From Deinococcus taeanensis (lineage in GTDB: Bacteria; Deinococcota; Deinococci; Deinococcales; Deinococcaceae): a DNA stretch of 64,000 nt. Where the stretch lies: NCBI RefSeq assembly GCF_020229735.1, contig NZ_CP083455.1:176001-240000 (forward strand), given 5' to 3'. Of this stretch, positions 35,559-48,918 are shown one piece after another. The notes under the pieces were generated by a model, which had not been told where the DNA came from, did no database searches, and saw only the letters and a program-made list of their open reading frames with translations. The stretch's first letter is position 1, and each line of letters opens with the position of its first letter. The translations under genes and the position numbers were made by a program.

Positions 35559-36423
35559 CGCCCTGCTGATCGCCGACCTCTCCCTGCGGGAAGCCACCCG
35601 CAAGCGCCTCGTGACGGTGCTGCTGCTGCTCACCGCGGCCTTCCTGGGCTTTTTTCTGTACGGGGTGTACCGCCTGGACCTTCAGCTGGACCAGCGCGCC
35701 CGGGAAGCCGGTCTGGACGGCCGCAGCGCCAGCGGGGCGTCCAACCTGCCGGTGATGTACTCGGCGATGTTCGGCATGTACCTCGTGTACTTCCTGGGCT
35801 CCCTCATGGCGGTGCTCTCCACTGTCGGTGCAGTCAGCGGCGACATCGAGAACGGCGTGATGCAGAGCGTCATTGCGCGGCCCATCACGCGCGCGCAGCT
35901 TGTCCTGGGCCGCTGGCTGGGTTTCACGGCCGTGAACGTCGCGTACGTCGCCCTGCTGAGCGCCGGTCTGCTGGGCGGCGTGTACGCCCTGACCGGGTAC
36001 CTGCCGCCCGCCGCGCTGCCCGCCACAGGGCTGCTGCTGCTGGCGGTCACGCTGCTCACGGCCCTGACCGTGCTGGGCAGCACCCTGTTCACCACGCTCG
36101 CCAACGGCATCGGGGTGTTCGTGCTGTACGGCGTGGGCTTCACCGGCGGCATCCTCAGCGCCATCGGCACCTTCGCCGATACGCCCACCCTCACCACGCT
36201 GGGCCGCACGGCCAACACCCTGATGCCCACCAACGCCCTGTGGCTTGGCGCCAGTTACCACCTGCAGCCCGAGATTCTGCGGCAGGTGGGCGAGATCAGC
36301 CGCGGCGCCAACCCGTTTTTCAGCACGGCGCCAATCGACCCGCTGCTTGTCGGCTGGGCCGCGGCGCTGAGTGCGCTGGCCGTGGCGGGCGCCATGTGGC
36401 GCTTCAGCCGCCGCGACCTGTAG
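35551..36423 (+). CDS. ABC-2 type transporter permease
   Basis: The 290-aa protein has six hydrophobic segments. It begins with LSLREATRKRLVTVLLLLTA and includes SGDIENGVMQSVIARPITR, a typical ABC-2 loop. GTG at 35551 overlaps the ATPase 3' end by 8 nt. Its last 20 nt overlap the 3' end of the convergent VWA gene. The substrate is unknown. Confidence 0.88.
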   Translation: MRNALLIADLSLREATRKRLVTVLLLLTAAFLGFFLYGVYRLDLQLDQRAREAGLDGRSASGASNLPVMYSAMFGMYLVYFLGSLMAVLSTVGAVSGDIENGVMQSVIARPITRAQLVLGRWLGFTAVNVAYVALLSAGLLGGVYALTGYLPPAALPATGLLLLAVTLLTALTVLGSTLFTTLANGIGVFVLYGVGFTGGILSAIGTFADTPTLTTLGRTANTLMPTNALWLGASYHLQPEILRQVGEISRGANPFFSTAPIDPLLVGWAAALSALAVAGAMWRFSRRDL

Positions 36424-37675
36424 GGCCCGCACGGCGCGCCGCACGCAGCCGCCGGCCCAGGCGGTGCAGGTCGTCCGCGCCGCCTGCCGGCAGCAGCGCG
36501 TCCAGGAACGGCAGGGCCGCGGCGATGGCCCGCTGCACCGGGCGGTACCCAGGCGTGGCGGCCAGCGGCGAGAGCCACACCACGCCCGCAGCGCGCCGCC
36601 GCAGGTCCCGCAGGGCGCGCGCCACAAGCGCCGGATCTCCGGTATCCAGCCCGTCACTGAGAATCAGAATGACGGTGTGCCGGTCCACGCGGCCCCGCTC
36701 GTCTCGTGCGAGGCGCAGCAGGTTCTCGCCGATGCGCGTGCCGCCCCCCCACGCTACCCCCAGGTCCGGCAGGTCCAGCGGCTGCCCCGGTGCGGCGCGG
36801 CGCAGCAGCGGCGTCAGGCGCAACAGGCCGGTGCTGAAGGCGAAGACCTCCACCCGACGGGACCGCAGGTGCAGCGCCTGCGCGAAGCGCAGCAGCAGCG
36901 TCGCGTCCCGGCCCATGGACCGGCTGCCGTCCAGCACGAGCAGGAAGCGCGGCGCGCGGCGCGGCCGGCCCAGCCAGCGCAGCGTCACGGCGTCCCCGGC
37001 GGTGCGGGCCGCGGCGTGCAGCGTGCGCCGCGCGTCCAGCTTCGAGCCGCGCGGCATCGGCCGCAGCCGCCGCGCTCGGCCCAGCTCCAGCGCCCGGATC
37101 AGGTCGGACGCCGCGCGCAGCAGCTGCGCCAGGTCCCCCTCGCCCGCGTGCACAGCCGCGCCCGGCGCGGCGTTCGGGCTGAGCTGCGTGCGGATCACCG
37201 GGGCGTCTGCATCGTGGTCGTTGCTGTCCGGGTCGCCGGTCTCCTGGCCCTGCGGTGGGCCGCCCGGTTCGCCCGGCTGTTCTCCGGGCGTCGCCTGCGG
37301 GGCGGGCGCGCCCGGCTCGGGCGGCCCGGCCGCCTCCCCCGGCTCACCGGCCTCGCCGCCCGGCCCGGGGGCAGCAGGCGCCGGGGTTTCGGGCAGCAGG
37401 GGCGGCAGCCGCGGCGCGCTGTGCCCGTCGGTGCGGAAAAATGCGTTGAATTCCAGGTCGAACACCCGGACCTGCTCGGGACTGGCGGCCAGCACCGAGC
37501 GCAGCGCGGCGCGCACCTCACGCCGGGACAGGACATCCACCATGCCCAGCGCCTCCAGCGCGGTCTGCACCTCGCCCGGCCCGATCAGGAACACGTGCCG
37601 GTCTCGCAGGCGCGCGGCGAAGGCCGTGACCTGTGCGCTCAGCGCCGCCGGAGCGGCGGGCCCCAGCTCAGCCAC
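36404..37675 (-). CDS. VWA-domain CoxE-like protein
   Basis: The 423-aa protein has an N-terminal helical part, a Pro/Gly-rich linker (about 95-160), and a VWA domain with the MIDAS motif DGSRSM near residue 250 and ILILSDGLDTGDP later. This is the CoxE architecture, which works with a MoxR-type ATPase (here the gene upstream, overlapping by 8 nt) in assembling or activating metalloenzymes. The GTG start at 37675 is chosen because it overlaps the moxR stop. The 3' end overlaps the convergent ABC permease by 20 nt. Confidence 0.85.
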   Translation of the reverse strand: MAELGPAAPAALSAQVTAFAARLRDRHVFLIGPGEVQTALEALGMVDVLSRREVRAALRSVLAASPEQVRVFDLEFNAFFRTDGHSAPRLPPLLPETPAPAAPGPGGEAGEPGEAAGPPEPGAPAPQATPGEQPGEPGGPPQGQETGDPDSNDHDADAPVIRTQLSPNAAPGAAVHAGEGDLAQLLRAASDLIRALELGRARRLRPMPRGSKLDARRTLHAAARTAGDAVTLRWLGRPRRAPRFLLVLDGSRSMGRDATLLLRFAQALHLRSRRVEVFAFSTGLLRLTPLLRRAAPGQPLDLPDLGVAWGGGTRIGENLLRLARDERGRVDRHTVILILSDGLDTGDPALVARALRDLRRRAAGVVWLSPLAATPGYRPVQRAIAAALPFLDALLPAGGADDLHRLGRRLRAARRAGPTGRGG

Positions 37676-38543
37676 GGGACTGCGCCTGCGCCGCCACCGC
37701 CTGCAGGGTCGGGGCGGCCAGCAGCTGATCCTCACGGAGTTTCAGCACCGCGCCCAGGGTGGCCTGCAGGGCCGCGGCGTCCAGATGATCGGCGTGCAGG
37801 GTCATCAGGGCCGCCGCCCAGTCGAGCGTCTCGGCCACGCCAGGGGTCTTGCCCAGCGGCAGGGCGCGCAGGGCGTGCACGGCGTCCGTCACCTGCCGCG
37901 CCAGCGTCTCGTTGATGCCCGGCAGGCGCGAGTGCACGATCTGCAGTTCCTGCGCGCGGGTGGGGTATTCCGTCCAGTGGTACAGGCAGCGGCGGCGCAG
38001 CGCGTCACTCAGCTCCCGCGACCGGTTGCTGGTGAGGATCACGTGCGGGCGGCTCACGGCGCTCAGCGTGCCGAGTTCCGGCACGGTGATCTGCCATTCG
38101 GCCAGCAGTTCCAGCAGGAACGCCTCGAACGCGTCATCGGCCCGGTCGATCTCGTCGATCAGCAGCACGGCCGACTGGGGTTCCTGAATCGCCTGCAGCA
38201 GGGGCCGCGGCATCAGGAACTGCTCGCCGTACAGGTCCTCGTCGCTCAGGCCTTCACCGCGCAGCTCGGCGGCGCGCAGGTGCAGCAACTGCCGCGCGTA
38301 GTTCCACTCGTACAGCGCCGCCTGCGCGTCCAGTCCCTCGTAGCATTGCAGGCGGATCAGCCGGGTGCCCAGCGCGGCCGCCAGCGTCTTGGCCGCTTCG
38401 GTCTTGCCGACGCCGGCCGGTCCCTCCAGCAGCAGGGGCCGGCCCAGACCCACCACCAGCCGCAGTGAGGTGGCCAGGGCGTCCCCGGCCACGTACCCGC
38501 GGGCCTGGAAGGCGAGTTGCAGTTCATTCACGGACGGAATCAT
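37668..38543 (-). CDS. MoxR/CoxD-family AAA+ ATPase
   Basis: The 291-aa protein has Walker A LLEGPAGVGKTEAAKTLA, Walker B VLLIDEIDRADDAFEAFLLE, sensor 1 VILTSN and RRRC. MoxR ATPases act as chaperones with VWA partners to mature enzymes such as CO dehydrogenase. The ATG at 38543 has AGGAGAGGAG upstream. The gene overlaps the VWA gene by 8 nt, a strong sign of a joint function. Confidence 0.93.
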   Translation of the reverse strand: MIPSVNELQLAFQARGYVAGDALATSLRLVVGLGRPLLLEGPAGVGKTEAAKTLAAALGTRLIRLQCYEGLDAQAALYEWNYARQLLHLRAAELRGEGLSDEDLYGEQFLMPRPLLQAIQEPQSAVLLIDEIDRADDAFEAFLLELLAEWQITVPELGTLSAVSRPHVILTSNRSRELSDALRRRCLYHWTEYPTRAQELQIVHSRLPGINETLARQVTDAVHALRALPLGKTPGVAETLDWAAALMTLHADHLDAAALQATLGAVLKLREDQLLAAPTLQAVAAQAQSRG

Positions 38544-38682
38544 GGGTCTCCTCTCCTGCGTCTGACAGTGGTGCGGGCAGGGCCGGACGGGCGCCTGTGC
38601 GCGGTGAAACGGAAGGTGGCTGGCCAATCCTTCATCTGATCGGGGCGCCCGCCGGGTGATAGCGGCGTGAGAGGGTGCGGCG

Positions 38683-38688
38683 TACGGT
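38683..38688 (+). promoter_or_regulatory. -10 element, probable leaderless mRNA (104-aa membrane protein)
   Basis: TACGGT, 6 nt before the ATG at 38695. Confidence 0.5.
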
Positions 38689-38694
38689 AAAGCC

Positions 38695-39009
38695 ATGGAA
38701 GTTCCGCTGCTGCTGTGCGCATTGATCGCCCTCACCTCGGGCCTGCACTTCGGGCACCGGTTCACGGAAACCCGCCGCGCCGGCCGGATGCCGCTGCTCC
38801 CGGTTGCCGCGCACGGTGTGGTGTCCGGCGCACTGATTATCCTGGCCATGCTGCTTGACGCCAGCTCCGTCCGGGTCGTGTGGGTGGCCGTGACCGTGAC
38901 CAGCGTGACTGGCCTGGCCATCGGCGCGCTGTGGGCCGCCCGTCACCCCGAGCCGGTTCCCACGGACGGCCCACTGCCCGCCCCGGACCCGGCCCGCAGC
39001 GCCACCTGA
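38695..39009 (+). CDS. Hypothetical membrane protein, 104 aa
   Basis: Three hydrophobic helices are visible (residues 3-17, 34-55 and 60-82), with a Pro-rich cytoplasmic-type tail. No family is recognised. The start is supported by TACGGT 6 nt upstream. It diverges from the moxR gene and the following gene starts 105 nt later. Confidence 0.6.
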   Translation: MEVPLLLCALIALTSGLHFGHRFTETRRAGRMPLLPVAAHGVVSGALIILAMLLDASSVRVVWVAVTVTSVTGLAIGALWAARHPEPVPTDGPLPAPDPARSAT

Positions 39010-39114
39010 ACCGCCGGCGCTCTGCCCCTCAACATTTGGTGGACGCATCCGCGGCCCGGGACGCCCTAAGCTGGGCTGACCGGGCCGTCCCGACGCCCGG
39101 GTCCTGGAGTCCCC

Positions 39115-39714
39115 ATGAGCGAGCGCCGACCTTCCCGCAGCACCCTGAACACCCTGATCCGCCTGGGCCGCGCCCTGACCGACCCTGACCCCGCCGCGCC
39201 GGACCCCGTGGACGCCGCGCGGCGTGCTGCCGGGCGCCTGCGCGACCCCGTGCAGGACGCCGCCAGTCGCCTGAAGTCCGGCGCGCTGGAGTGGCGTGCC
39301 CGGGTCGAGGACCGCGCCGATCAGCGGCTGGAACGCCTGATCACTGAGCGGCGCGGCGGCGCGCCGGGCGACCCGGCCGTCACTGCCGCGCTCGCGGCCC
39401 GCCGGGCGCAGCGTGAAGCGCGGCTGCGCCAGGAACAGGCGCGCCAGGCGCTGCTGAACCGCGCGCAGACACCCGCGCAGCGGCAGGTGCTGCGCGCCGT
39501 GCTGGCGGTGACGGCCTGGGCGGGCGGGCAGGCGGGGCAGGTGCGGTACACCGAACTGCTCGACCGGCTGGCGCCCGCCGGGGACGCCGCGGGCGAGATG
39601 GCCGTGCACCGCGCCATCTGGTCCCTCGCGGAAGCAGAGGTGCTGGCCGTGTCGCCTCACGGCGTGATCAGCGCCACGCCACCCCGCACGCCGCTGGCCC
39701 TGCCCGGCGCATAG
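39115..39714 (+). CDS. Hypothetical protein, possible winged-helix C-terminus
   Basis: The 199-aa protein is Ala/Arg-rich. Residues 80-125 form a charged helix likely to be a coiled coil (RRAQREARLRQEQARQALL). The end (about 125-190, VLRAVLAVTAWAG, YTELLDRLAP, AIWSLAEAEVLAVSPHG) has the helix-helix-helix-strand spacing of a winged helix, which is inference. The ATG at 39115 has GGAG 6 nt upstream. It converges with coxG. Confidence 0.55.
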   Translation: MSERRPSRSTLNTLIRLGRALTDPDPAAPDPVDAARRAAGRLRDPVQDAASRLKSGALEWRARVEDRADQRLERLITERRGGAPGDPAVTAALAARRAQREARLRQEQARQALLNRAQTPAQRQVLRAVLAVTAWAGGQAGQVRYTELLDRLAPAGDAAGEMAVHRAIWSLAEAEVLAVSPHGVISATPPRTPLALPGA

Positions 39715-39804
39715 AGGGGGGCGCCGCCTGCGCCTCCCCGGTCCGGCGTCCGGCTGAGAATTCAGGAGGCAGACAACCCCCGGCGTGATCGGCGGGAGGC
39801 GCAC

Positions 39805-40269
39805 TCAGGCGATCGTGCCGGCAGACGCACCCACGTGCGCGCTCATGTTCTCGAAGGTCTTCGAGATCAGTTTCTGCGCCTGTGCGTCGAGCAGGCGCCC
39901 GCCGACTGTGGCGACCGGGCCGCGCATGGTGGCGTCCCCGGTCCAGTCGAGGGTGGTGGTGCCGTCCCCGTTGTCCAGCACGTCCGCGCCGGCCGTCAGG
40001 TCCACGACGCTGCCCAGCCCGCCGCCCTGCACCTTCACGTTCACGCGGTTCAGGTCCGGCGCGGGCTGCACCTCGATCTTGAACTTGAACTTGCCGCGCA
40101 CCATCCCGACCCCCACCTGCACGGTGGCGTCCATGTGCGTCTGGTCGTGCACCACGACCTCCTGCACGTCCGGCAGGCAGCGCGCCACGCGCTCCGGGTC
40201 CTGCACGAATGCCCACACGGCGGCGGGCGGCGCCTGCACTTTCTCCTGGCCTTTGTAGCTGAGTTTCAT
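39805..40269 (-). CDS. CoxG-like SRPBCC protein (carbon monoxide dehydrogenase subunit G family)
   Basis: The 154-aa protein starts KLSYKGQEKVQAPPAAVWAF and has DPERVARCLPDVQ, the signature of CoxG. CoxG proteins are not catalytic; in other bacteria they tether CO dehydrogenase to the membrane or aid quinone contact. The ATG at 40269 has GGAGG 8 nt upstream. It diverges from the mocA-like gene. Together with the MoxR and VWA genes 1.3 kb away it suggests a molybdenum hydroxylase system whose catalytic genes lie elsewhere. Confidence 0.85.
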   Translation of the reverse strand: MKLSYKGQEKVQAPPAAVWAFVQDPERVARCLPDVQEVVVHDQTHMDATVQVGVGMVRGKFKFKIEVQPAPDLNRVNVKVQGGGLGSVVDLTAGADVLDNGDGTTTLDWTGDATMRGPVATVGGRLLDAQAQKLISKTFENMSAHVGASAGTIA

Positions 40270-40366
40270 AGGGTGAACCTCCGGGTCGGGGCCCGCGGCG
40301 GGCCGGGGGTTGAGTTGCACTGACGCCGTCCATTGTAGGTCCGGGCGGGTTGAAGAAAGATTGGCC

Positions 40367-40372
40367 TAGCAT
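40367..40372 (+). promoter_or_regulatory. -10 element, probable leaderless mRNA (leader ORF-mocA-like)
   Basis: TAGCAT, 6 nt before the ATG at 40379. Confidence 0.5.
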
Positions 40373-40378
40373 GCGCCC

Positions 40379-40444
40379 ATGCCTTCACTACGCGCGCCAC
40401 GCCCTTCAGCTCCTCCCCGCGGCCAGCCGGGGAGAGAACCGTGA
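40379..40444 (+). CDS. 21-aa leader ORF coupled to the mocA-like gene
   Basis: ATG at 40379 lies 6 nt after TAGCAT, a typical leaderless start. The ORF (MPSLRAPRPSAPPRGQPGRE then P) is Pro/Arg-rich, with six prolines, and its TGA overlaps the GTG of the next gene as GTGA. Proline-rich nascent chains slow ribosomes, so it may regulate translation of the cytidylyltransferase. Alternatively it is a chance frame; GGGGAGAG within it also serves as Shine-Dalgarno for the next gene. Confidence 0.45.
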   Translation: MPSLRAPRPSAPPRGQPGREP

Positions 40445-41073
40445 GTGGCGTGGCCGGCGTGCTGCTGGCCGCGGGACGCAGCGCCCGCATGGGCCGGCCC
40501 AAGCAGCTGCTGCCGCTGGCCGGGCAGCCGCTGGTGCGCCGCGCTGCACACGCACTGGCGCAGGGCGGCTTTGATGAGCTGCTGTGCGTGATTCCGCCGG
40601 GGGAGGTGGGAGAGGCTGTGCAGGCCGCGCTGACGGGCCTGCCGTACAGGTTCGTGCTGAACGCCGACCCGGCGCGCGGCCTGGGCAGTTCCCTGCGGGC
40701 CGCCGTGGAGGCCCTGACCGAAGGCCGGGCCGCTGTGCTGGCGGGCGCACATTTCGCGCTGGCCGACATGCCGCTGCTGACCGGGGCGCACCACGCGGCG
40801 CTGCGCCGGGCCTTCGAGGCGTCGGGCGCGCCGGTCGTGCTGACCGAGTACGGTGAGCCGGGCGCGCCGGACCCGGTGCGCGCTCCGCCGCACCTGTTCC
40901 GCGCGGACCTGCTGGGCGCCGTGCGGGACGCGCCGGACGCCGATCATGGGCCCCGGCACGTCATTCGCGCGTACGCGGCGCAGGCCCTCACGCTGTCGTT
41001 CCCGGCGGAGCTGCTGCTGGATGTGGACACCCCGGAGGCCTTCGCGCAGGCGCAGGCGCGGCTGGGCGAATAG
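40441..41073 (+). CDS. MobA/MocA-like molybdenum-cofactor nucleotidyltransferase
   Basis: The 210-aa protein starts VAGVLLAAGRSARMGRPKQLLPL, read here by its motif AAGRSARMGRPKQ, which binds the nucleoside triphosphate. NADPARGLGSSLR and LADMPLLT supply further MocA-type motifs. MocA makes the cytosine dinucleotide cofactor for molybdenum hydroxylases, which fits the nearby CoxD/E/G-like genes. Other NTP transferases of the family are possible. The GTG at 40441 overlaps the leader ORF stop. Confidence 0.85.
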   Translation: MSGVAGVLLAAGRSARMGRPKQLLPLAGQPLVRRAAHALAQGGFDELLCVIPPGEVGEAVQAALTGLPYRFVLNADPARGLGSSLRAAVEALTEGRAAVLAGAHFALADMPLLTGAHHAALRRAFEASGAPVVLTEYGEPGAPDPVRAPPHLFRADLLGAVRDAPDADHGPRHVIRAYAAQALTLSFPAELLLDVDTPEAFAQAQARLGE

Positions 41074-41076
41074 CTC

Positions 41077-41702
41077 ATGACCATTCAGGACGAGAAGCGG
41101 CGGCAGGCGCAGGCACTCGTGACGGCGCGGAACCCTCCTGGGGCTGGGCGGCGTGCCTGAACGTGCACATCGGCCCCCACAGCCGGCCCTCGCACGCTCC
41201 ACCCGGCGATCACGCCCTGAGTCCGGGCGCGCTGCTGCACATTGATTACGGCGTGCGCCTCGCGCACGGGGACTGTTCGGACCTGCAGCGGGTGTACCGC
41301 CCGCCTGACGGCGGGCCGCTGCCCGGCGCGGTGCAGGCGGCGTTCCAGGCGTGCTGGTCAGCCATTCAGGCCGGCGCGGACGCCCTGCGGCCCGGGGTGC
41401 CCGGCCACGCGGTGGACGCCGCGGCCCGCGCAGCACTGGTGCAGGCTGGGTACCCGGAATACCAGCATGCGCTGGGGCACGGCCTGGGACGTGCCACGCA
41501 CGACGGCGGCACCCTGCTGGGGCCGCGCTACGGCCGCACCGTGGAAGGCCTGGTGTGGTCCGGGGAGGTGTACACCCTGGAACTCGGGGTGTTCGTCGAG
41601 GGACACGGCTTTGTCGGCCTGGAAGAGGACGTGGTGGTCCGTGAAAGTGGGCCCGACTGGCTCTCGGACCGTCAGGGTGAGGTCCGGGCCCTGGGCGGCT
41701 GA
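41077..41702 (+). pseudogene. M24 (Xaa-Pro aminopeptidase-like) gene with internal deletion
   Basis: The ATG at 41077 starts a normal-looking N-terminus (TIQDEKRRQAQALVTAR) that runs out of frame and stops at 41158. In another frame, WGWAACLNVHIGPHS continues into the catalytic domain to 41702. All five metal ligands remain: Asp (LHIDYG), Asp (CSDLQR), His (GHGLG), Glu (LELGV) and Glu (GLEEDV). About half of the usual 370-400 residues are missing between the parts, so a deletion joined them. An internal GTG at 41163 could still give a 179-aa catalytic fragment. Confidence 0.75.
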
Positions 41703-41704
41703 GG

Positions 41705-42514
41705 TCAGCGGGGCGGGGCGCCCGGCAGGTCCACCGGCGTGACCGGCACCGGCTCGCCGAACCGGGTGTACTTCCGGCCCGACGCGGGCCGACCCCGGCC
41801 GCACAGTACGGTGACGCGCGGCAGGCCGTGCACGTTCAGTTCCGCGACCGCCAGGCGCCCGGTTTCGTAGGCCCCCAGGTCCAGGTACAGGTGGCGGCCC
41901 AGGCGGGACGGAACCGGGACGGGGGTATGGCCGTGAACGGAGTACGTGACCCCCTCGGGCAGAGGGAACGGCCCTTCAAAGGGCCGCAGCCACAGCGCTG
42001 CGGAGAGCGGGTTCGGGTGCTGCGGGTGTCTGACGGGCGGCGCGGCGTGGGCGACCAGCACGCTGGGGGAGGGGGGCACCTCGTCGTGCACCTGACCGTC
42101 GGCCGTGACGTACACCACGCGCTTCAGGACCCCCAGGTACGCTTCGAGCAGCGGGGGGAACTTCTCCAGCGTGACGCCGCCGAGTTCCTCACGGACGGTT
42201 TCTCCGCCGGCGCGCATCCACCACTGATAGCCTTCCATGGCCTTGCGGTAGTCGCCCAGGTCGTGGGTGCCCTGGTACTGCCGGTACCATTTCACGCCTT
42301 CTTGCATCATGCGTTCGTGGTTGCCCATCAGCAGCGTGGCGCGCCCGGCGCGGTGCAGCTCCATCAGGAGTTCCACGACCGGCAGGCTGCGCGGCCCGCG
42401 GTCAATGGCGTCGCCCAGGGACACGTAGTGGGCGTCCGGGTACTGTTCCAGGGCGGCGCGCAGCAGGTCGGGCCGGCCGTGCAGGTCGGGAATGACCAGC
42501 ACCTGCCGGGTCAC
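41705..42514 (-). CDS. Calcineurin-like metallophosphoesterase
   Basis: The 269-aa protein shows the full motif series DLHG, GDAIDRGP, GNHE, and HGHTPV with a lone His at AHAAP. This is the PPP-like/diadenosine-tetraphosphatase type of phosphoesterase. The substrate could be a phosphoprotein or Ap4A. The GTG at 42514 overlaps the stop of the upstream small gene (GTGA), so the two are cotranslated. Confidence 0.9.
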   Translation of the reverse strand: MTRQVLVIPDLHGRPDLLRAALEQYPDAHYVSLGDAIDRGPRSLPVVELLMELHRAGRATLLMGNHERMMQEGVKWYRQYQGTHDLGDYRKAMEGYQWWMRAGGETVREELGGVTLEKFPPLLEAYLGVLKRVVYVTADGQVHDEVPPSPSVLVAHAAPPVRHPQHPNPLSAALWLRPFEGPFPLPEGVTYSVHGHTPVPVPSRLGRHLYLDLGAYETGRLAVAELNVHGLPRVTVLCGRGRPASGRKYTRFGEPVPVTPVDLPGAPPR

Positions 42515-42771
42515 GCGTCCGTCCCGGGTTCGTCACTGAAGTCCAGCAGCGTCTGCTTGCTGCGTTCGCGCAGCAGGCGCGCGGCGTCGGGTTCGGGCGT
42601 GAAGGTGACCTGCTCGCCGCGCACGGTCACCCGGTACCCGGCGCCGTCGGCCGCGCCGGGCAGCCACGCGGCGGGCACCTGGAAGGTGCGGCCCTGAAGG
42701 TCCTCCACGTCGGCGAGCCCGGTGTCCTCGTCGAGAACGTCAATCACGAGCAGGGTGTCGGGCACTGGCAT
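42511..42771 (-). CDS. DUF3006-like small protein
   Basis: The 86-aa acidic protein reads LLVIDVLDEDTGLADVED then FQVPAAWLP, the pattern of DUF3006 (small beta-barrel, function unknown), followed by a C-terminal helix with ARLLRERSKQTLL. The ATG at 42771 follows TAGACT by 7 nt. It is the first gene of an operon with the phosphoesterase. Confidence 0.65.
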   Translation of the reverse strand: MPVPDTLLVIDVLDEDTGLADVEDLQGRTFQVPAAWLPGAADGAGYRVTVRGEQVTFTPEPDAARLLRERSKQTLLDFSDEPGTDA

Positions 42772-42778
42772 GGGTGGA

Positions 42779-42784
42779 AGTCTA
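42779..42784 (-). promoter_or_regulatory. -10 element, probable leaderless mRNA (DUF3006-phosphoesterase)
   Basis: TAGACT on the minus strand, 7 nt before the ATG at 42771. Confidence 0.55.
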
Positions 42785-42829
42785 GCGCCTGCTTCTTCCG
42801 GCGGATGACGACCCTGGTGGGGGAGGGTG

Positions 42830-42835
42830 TAGGGT
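42830..42835 (+). promoter_or_regulatory. -10 element, probable leaderless mRNA (exported phosphoesterase)
   Basis: TAGGGT, 7 nt before the ATG at 42843. Confidence 0.5.
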
Positions 42836-42842
42836 GCGGGGC

Positions 42843-43715
42843 ATGCACCTGACCCGCCGGACCCTGCTGCGCGCGCTTCTGAGCGGCGGTGGCGTCGCCG
42901 CGCTGGGCGGCGGTGCGGCCGTGGCGCAGGCGTACCGGTTCGGCGTGACGCGCCACACCCGCAGCCTGCCGGGCCTGCGGTCCCCGCTGCGGGTGGCGTT
43001 CCTGACCGACCTGCACTTCGGGCTGTTCATCGGTGCGGGCAGCGTCCGCGCGTGGGTGGACACGGTGAACCGTCAGCGGCCTGACCTGGTGCTGCTGGGC
43101 GGCGATCAGCTCGACGTCCGCCTGGACTCCGACGCCGCGCCGCAGGCGCTGCTGGCGGAACTGCGGCGCCTGCAGGCGCCGCTGGGGGTGTATGGCGTGT
43201 GGGGCAACCATGACTACGGCAGTTTCGGCCGGTACGGCAGCGCCTACTACGGCGAGCCCCGCGCGGACTGGGAGGTGCGGCGCGCCCACCTGGAAGCGGC
43301 CTTCGCGCAGGCGGGGGTGACGATCCTGCGGGACGCAGGCCGGAACGTGCGGGAGGATCTGCGGCTGGGCGGCACGGATGACCTATGGTTCGGCCGGCCG
43401 GACGTGCCGGCAGCGCTGGCAGGCGCTGCAGGGCGCGCCACACTGCTGGTGACGCACAACCCGGACCTGCTGCCGGACCTGCCGCGTCCGGTGGGTCTGG
43501 TGCTGTGCGGCCACACGCACGGGGGGCAGGTGCGGCTGCCGGTCGTCGGGGCCCTGAGGGTGCCGAGTGCCTACGGGGACCGGTACGCGATGGGGTGGGT
43601 GCAGGGGGCGTTCGGCACGCCGGCGTACGTGAGCCGTGGGCTGGGCCTCAGTGGGGCGCCGGTGCGGAATCTGTGCGAGCCGGAAATCGCGCTGTTCGAT
43701 CTTCAGCCGGCCTGA
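42843..43715 (+). CDS. Exported YaeI-like metallophosphoesterase (Tat-type signal)
   Basis: The 290-aa protein starts with [18 protein letters not shown], a twin-arginine followed by a hydrophobic stretch, so Tat export is likely (tatA lies in this window). The catalytic motifs are [23 protein letters not shown] and GHTHGG, all present. Family members hydrolyse phosphodiesters such as UDP-lipid precursors or nucleotides. ATG at 42843 follows TAGGGT by 7 nt; another ATG at 42834 is less suited. Confidence 0.88.
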   Translation: MHLTRRTLLRALLSGGGVAALGGGAAVAQAYRFGVTRHTRSLPGLRSPLRVAFLTDLHFGLFIGAGSVRAWVDTVNRQRPDLVLLGGDQLDVRLDSDAAPQALLAELRRLQAPLGVYGVWGNHDYGSFGRYGSAYYGEPRADWEVRRAHLEAAFAQAGVTILRDAGRNVREDLRLGGTDDLWFGRPDVPAALAGAAGRATLLVTHNPDLLPDLPRPVGLVLCGHTHGGQVRLPVVGALRVPSAYGDRYAMGWVQGAFGTPAYVSRGLGLSGAPVRNLCEPEIALFDLQPA

Positions 43716-44050
43716 AGCGCGGGGAGGTGAGCGGTCCGTCGGGGGCTTGCACTCCCTGCGCGGAATGTGCATGGCAGCGGTTCCAAAGCCCCGCTGGCCC
43801 GGCTGGCCGGTAGGTGACTCTTGCGTTTGCTGCCCCGGGAGGCGCACTTGAGGTTGCGTAACAGACCTTTTAACTTCACGAAGATTGCTGCATCTGGTCG
43901 AAAGTGGGCAAGTCGGAGAAACAATGGTGCGAGTTACCTTTGGACCCGTTATAAACAACGGCCCTGCATAGACATGCATCGCTCTGTATCGTAATTCTAG
44001 CAGCCTGCACCCTGCGGGCCAGCGAGTCACAGCGAGATGGGAGCGTCAAC
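43716..44050 (+). promoter_or_regulatory. Long gltB leader and promoter region
   Basis: Candidate P1 is TTGAGG (43848-43853), 17-bp spacer, TAACTT (43871-43876), giving a leader of about 170 nt. A second -10, TATAAA, lies near 43962 with a weak -35. The stretch from 43850 to 44010 is AT-richer than the window average and holds an inverted repeat TGCAT-N4-ATGCA. The long leader before the nitrogen-assimilation operon could house regulation, but no known riboswitch was recognised and 43716-43847 shows nothing else. Confidence 0.5.
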
Positions 44051-48862
<4,812 letters not shown>

Positions 48863-48918
48863 TCCCCCCCGCGGCCCGGTCCTCACCCGGCCGGGCGCTG
48901 CCCCCAACCGGAGCAACG

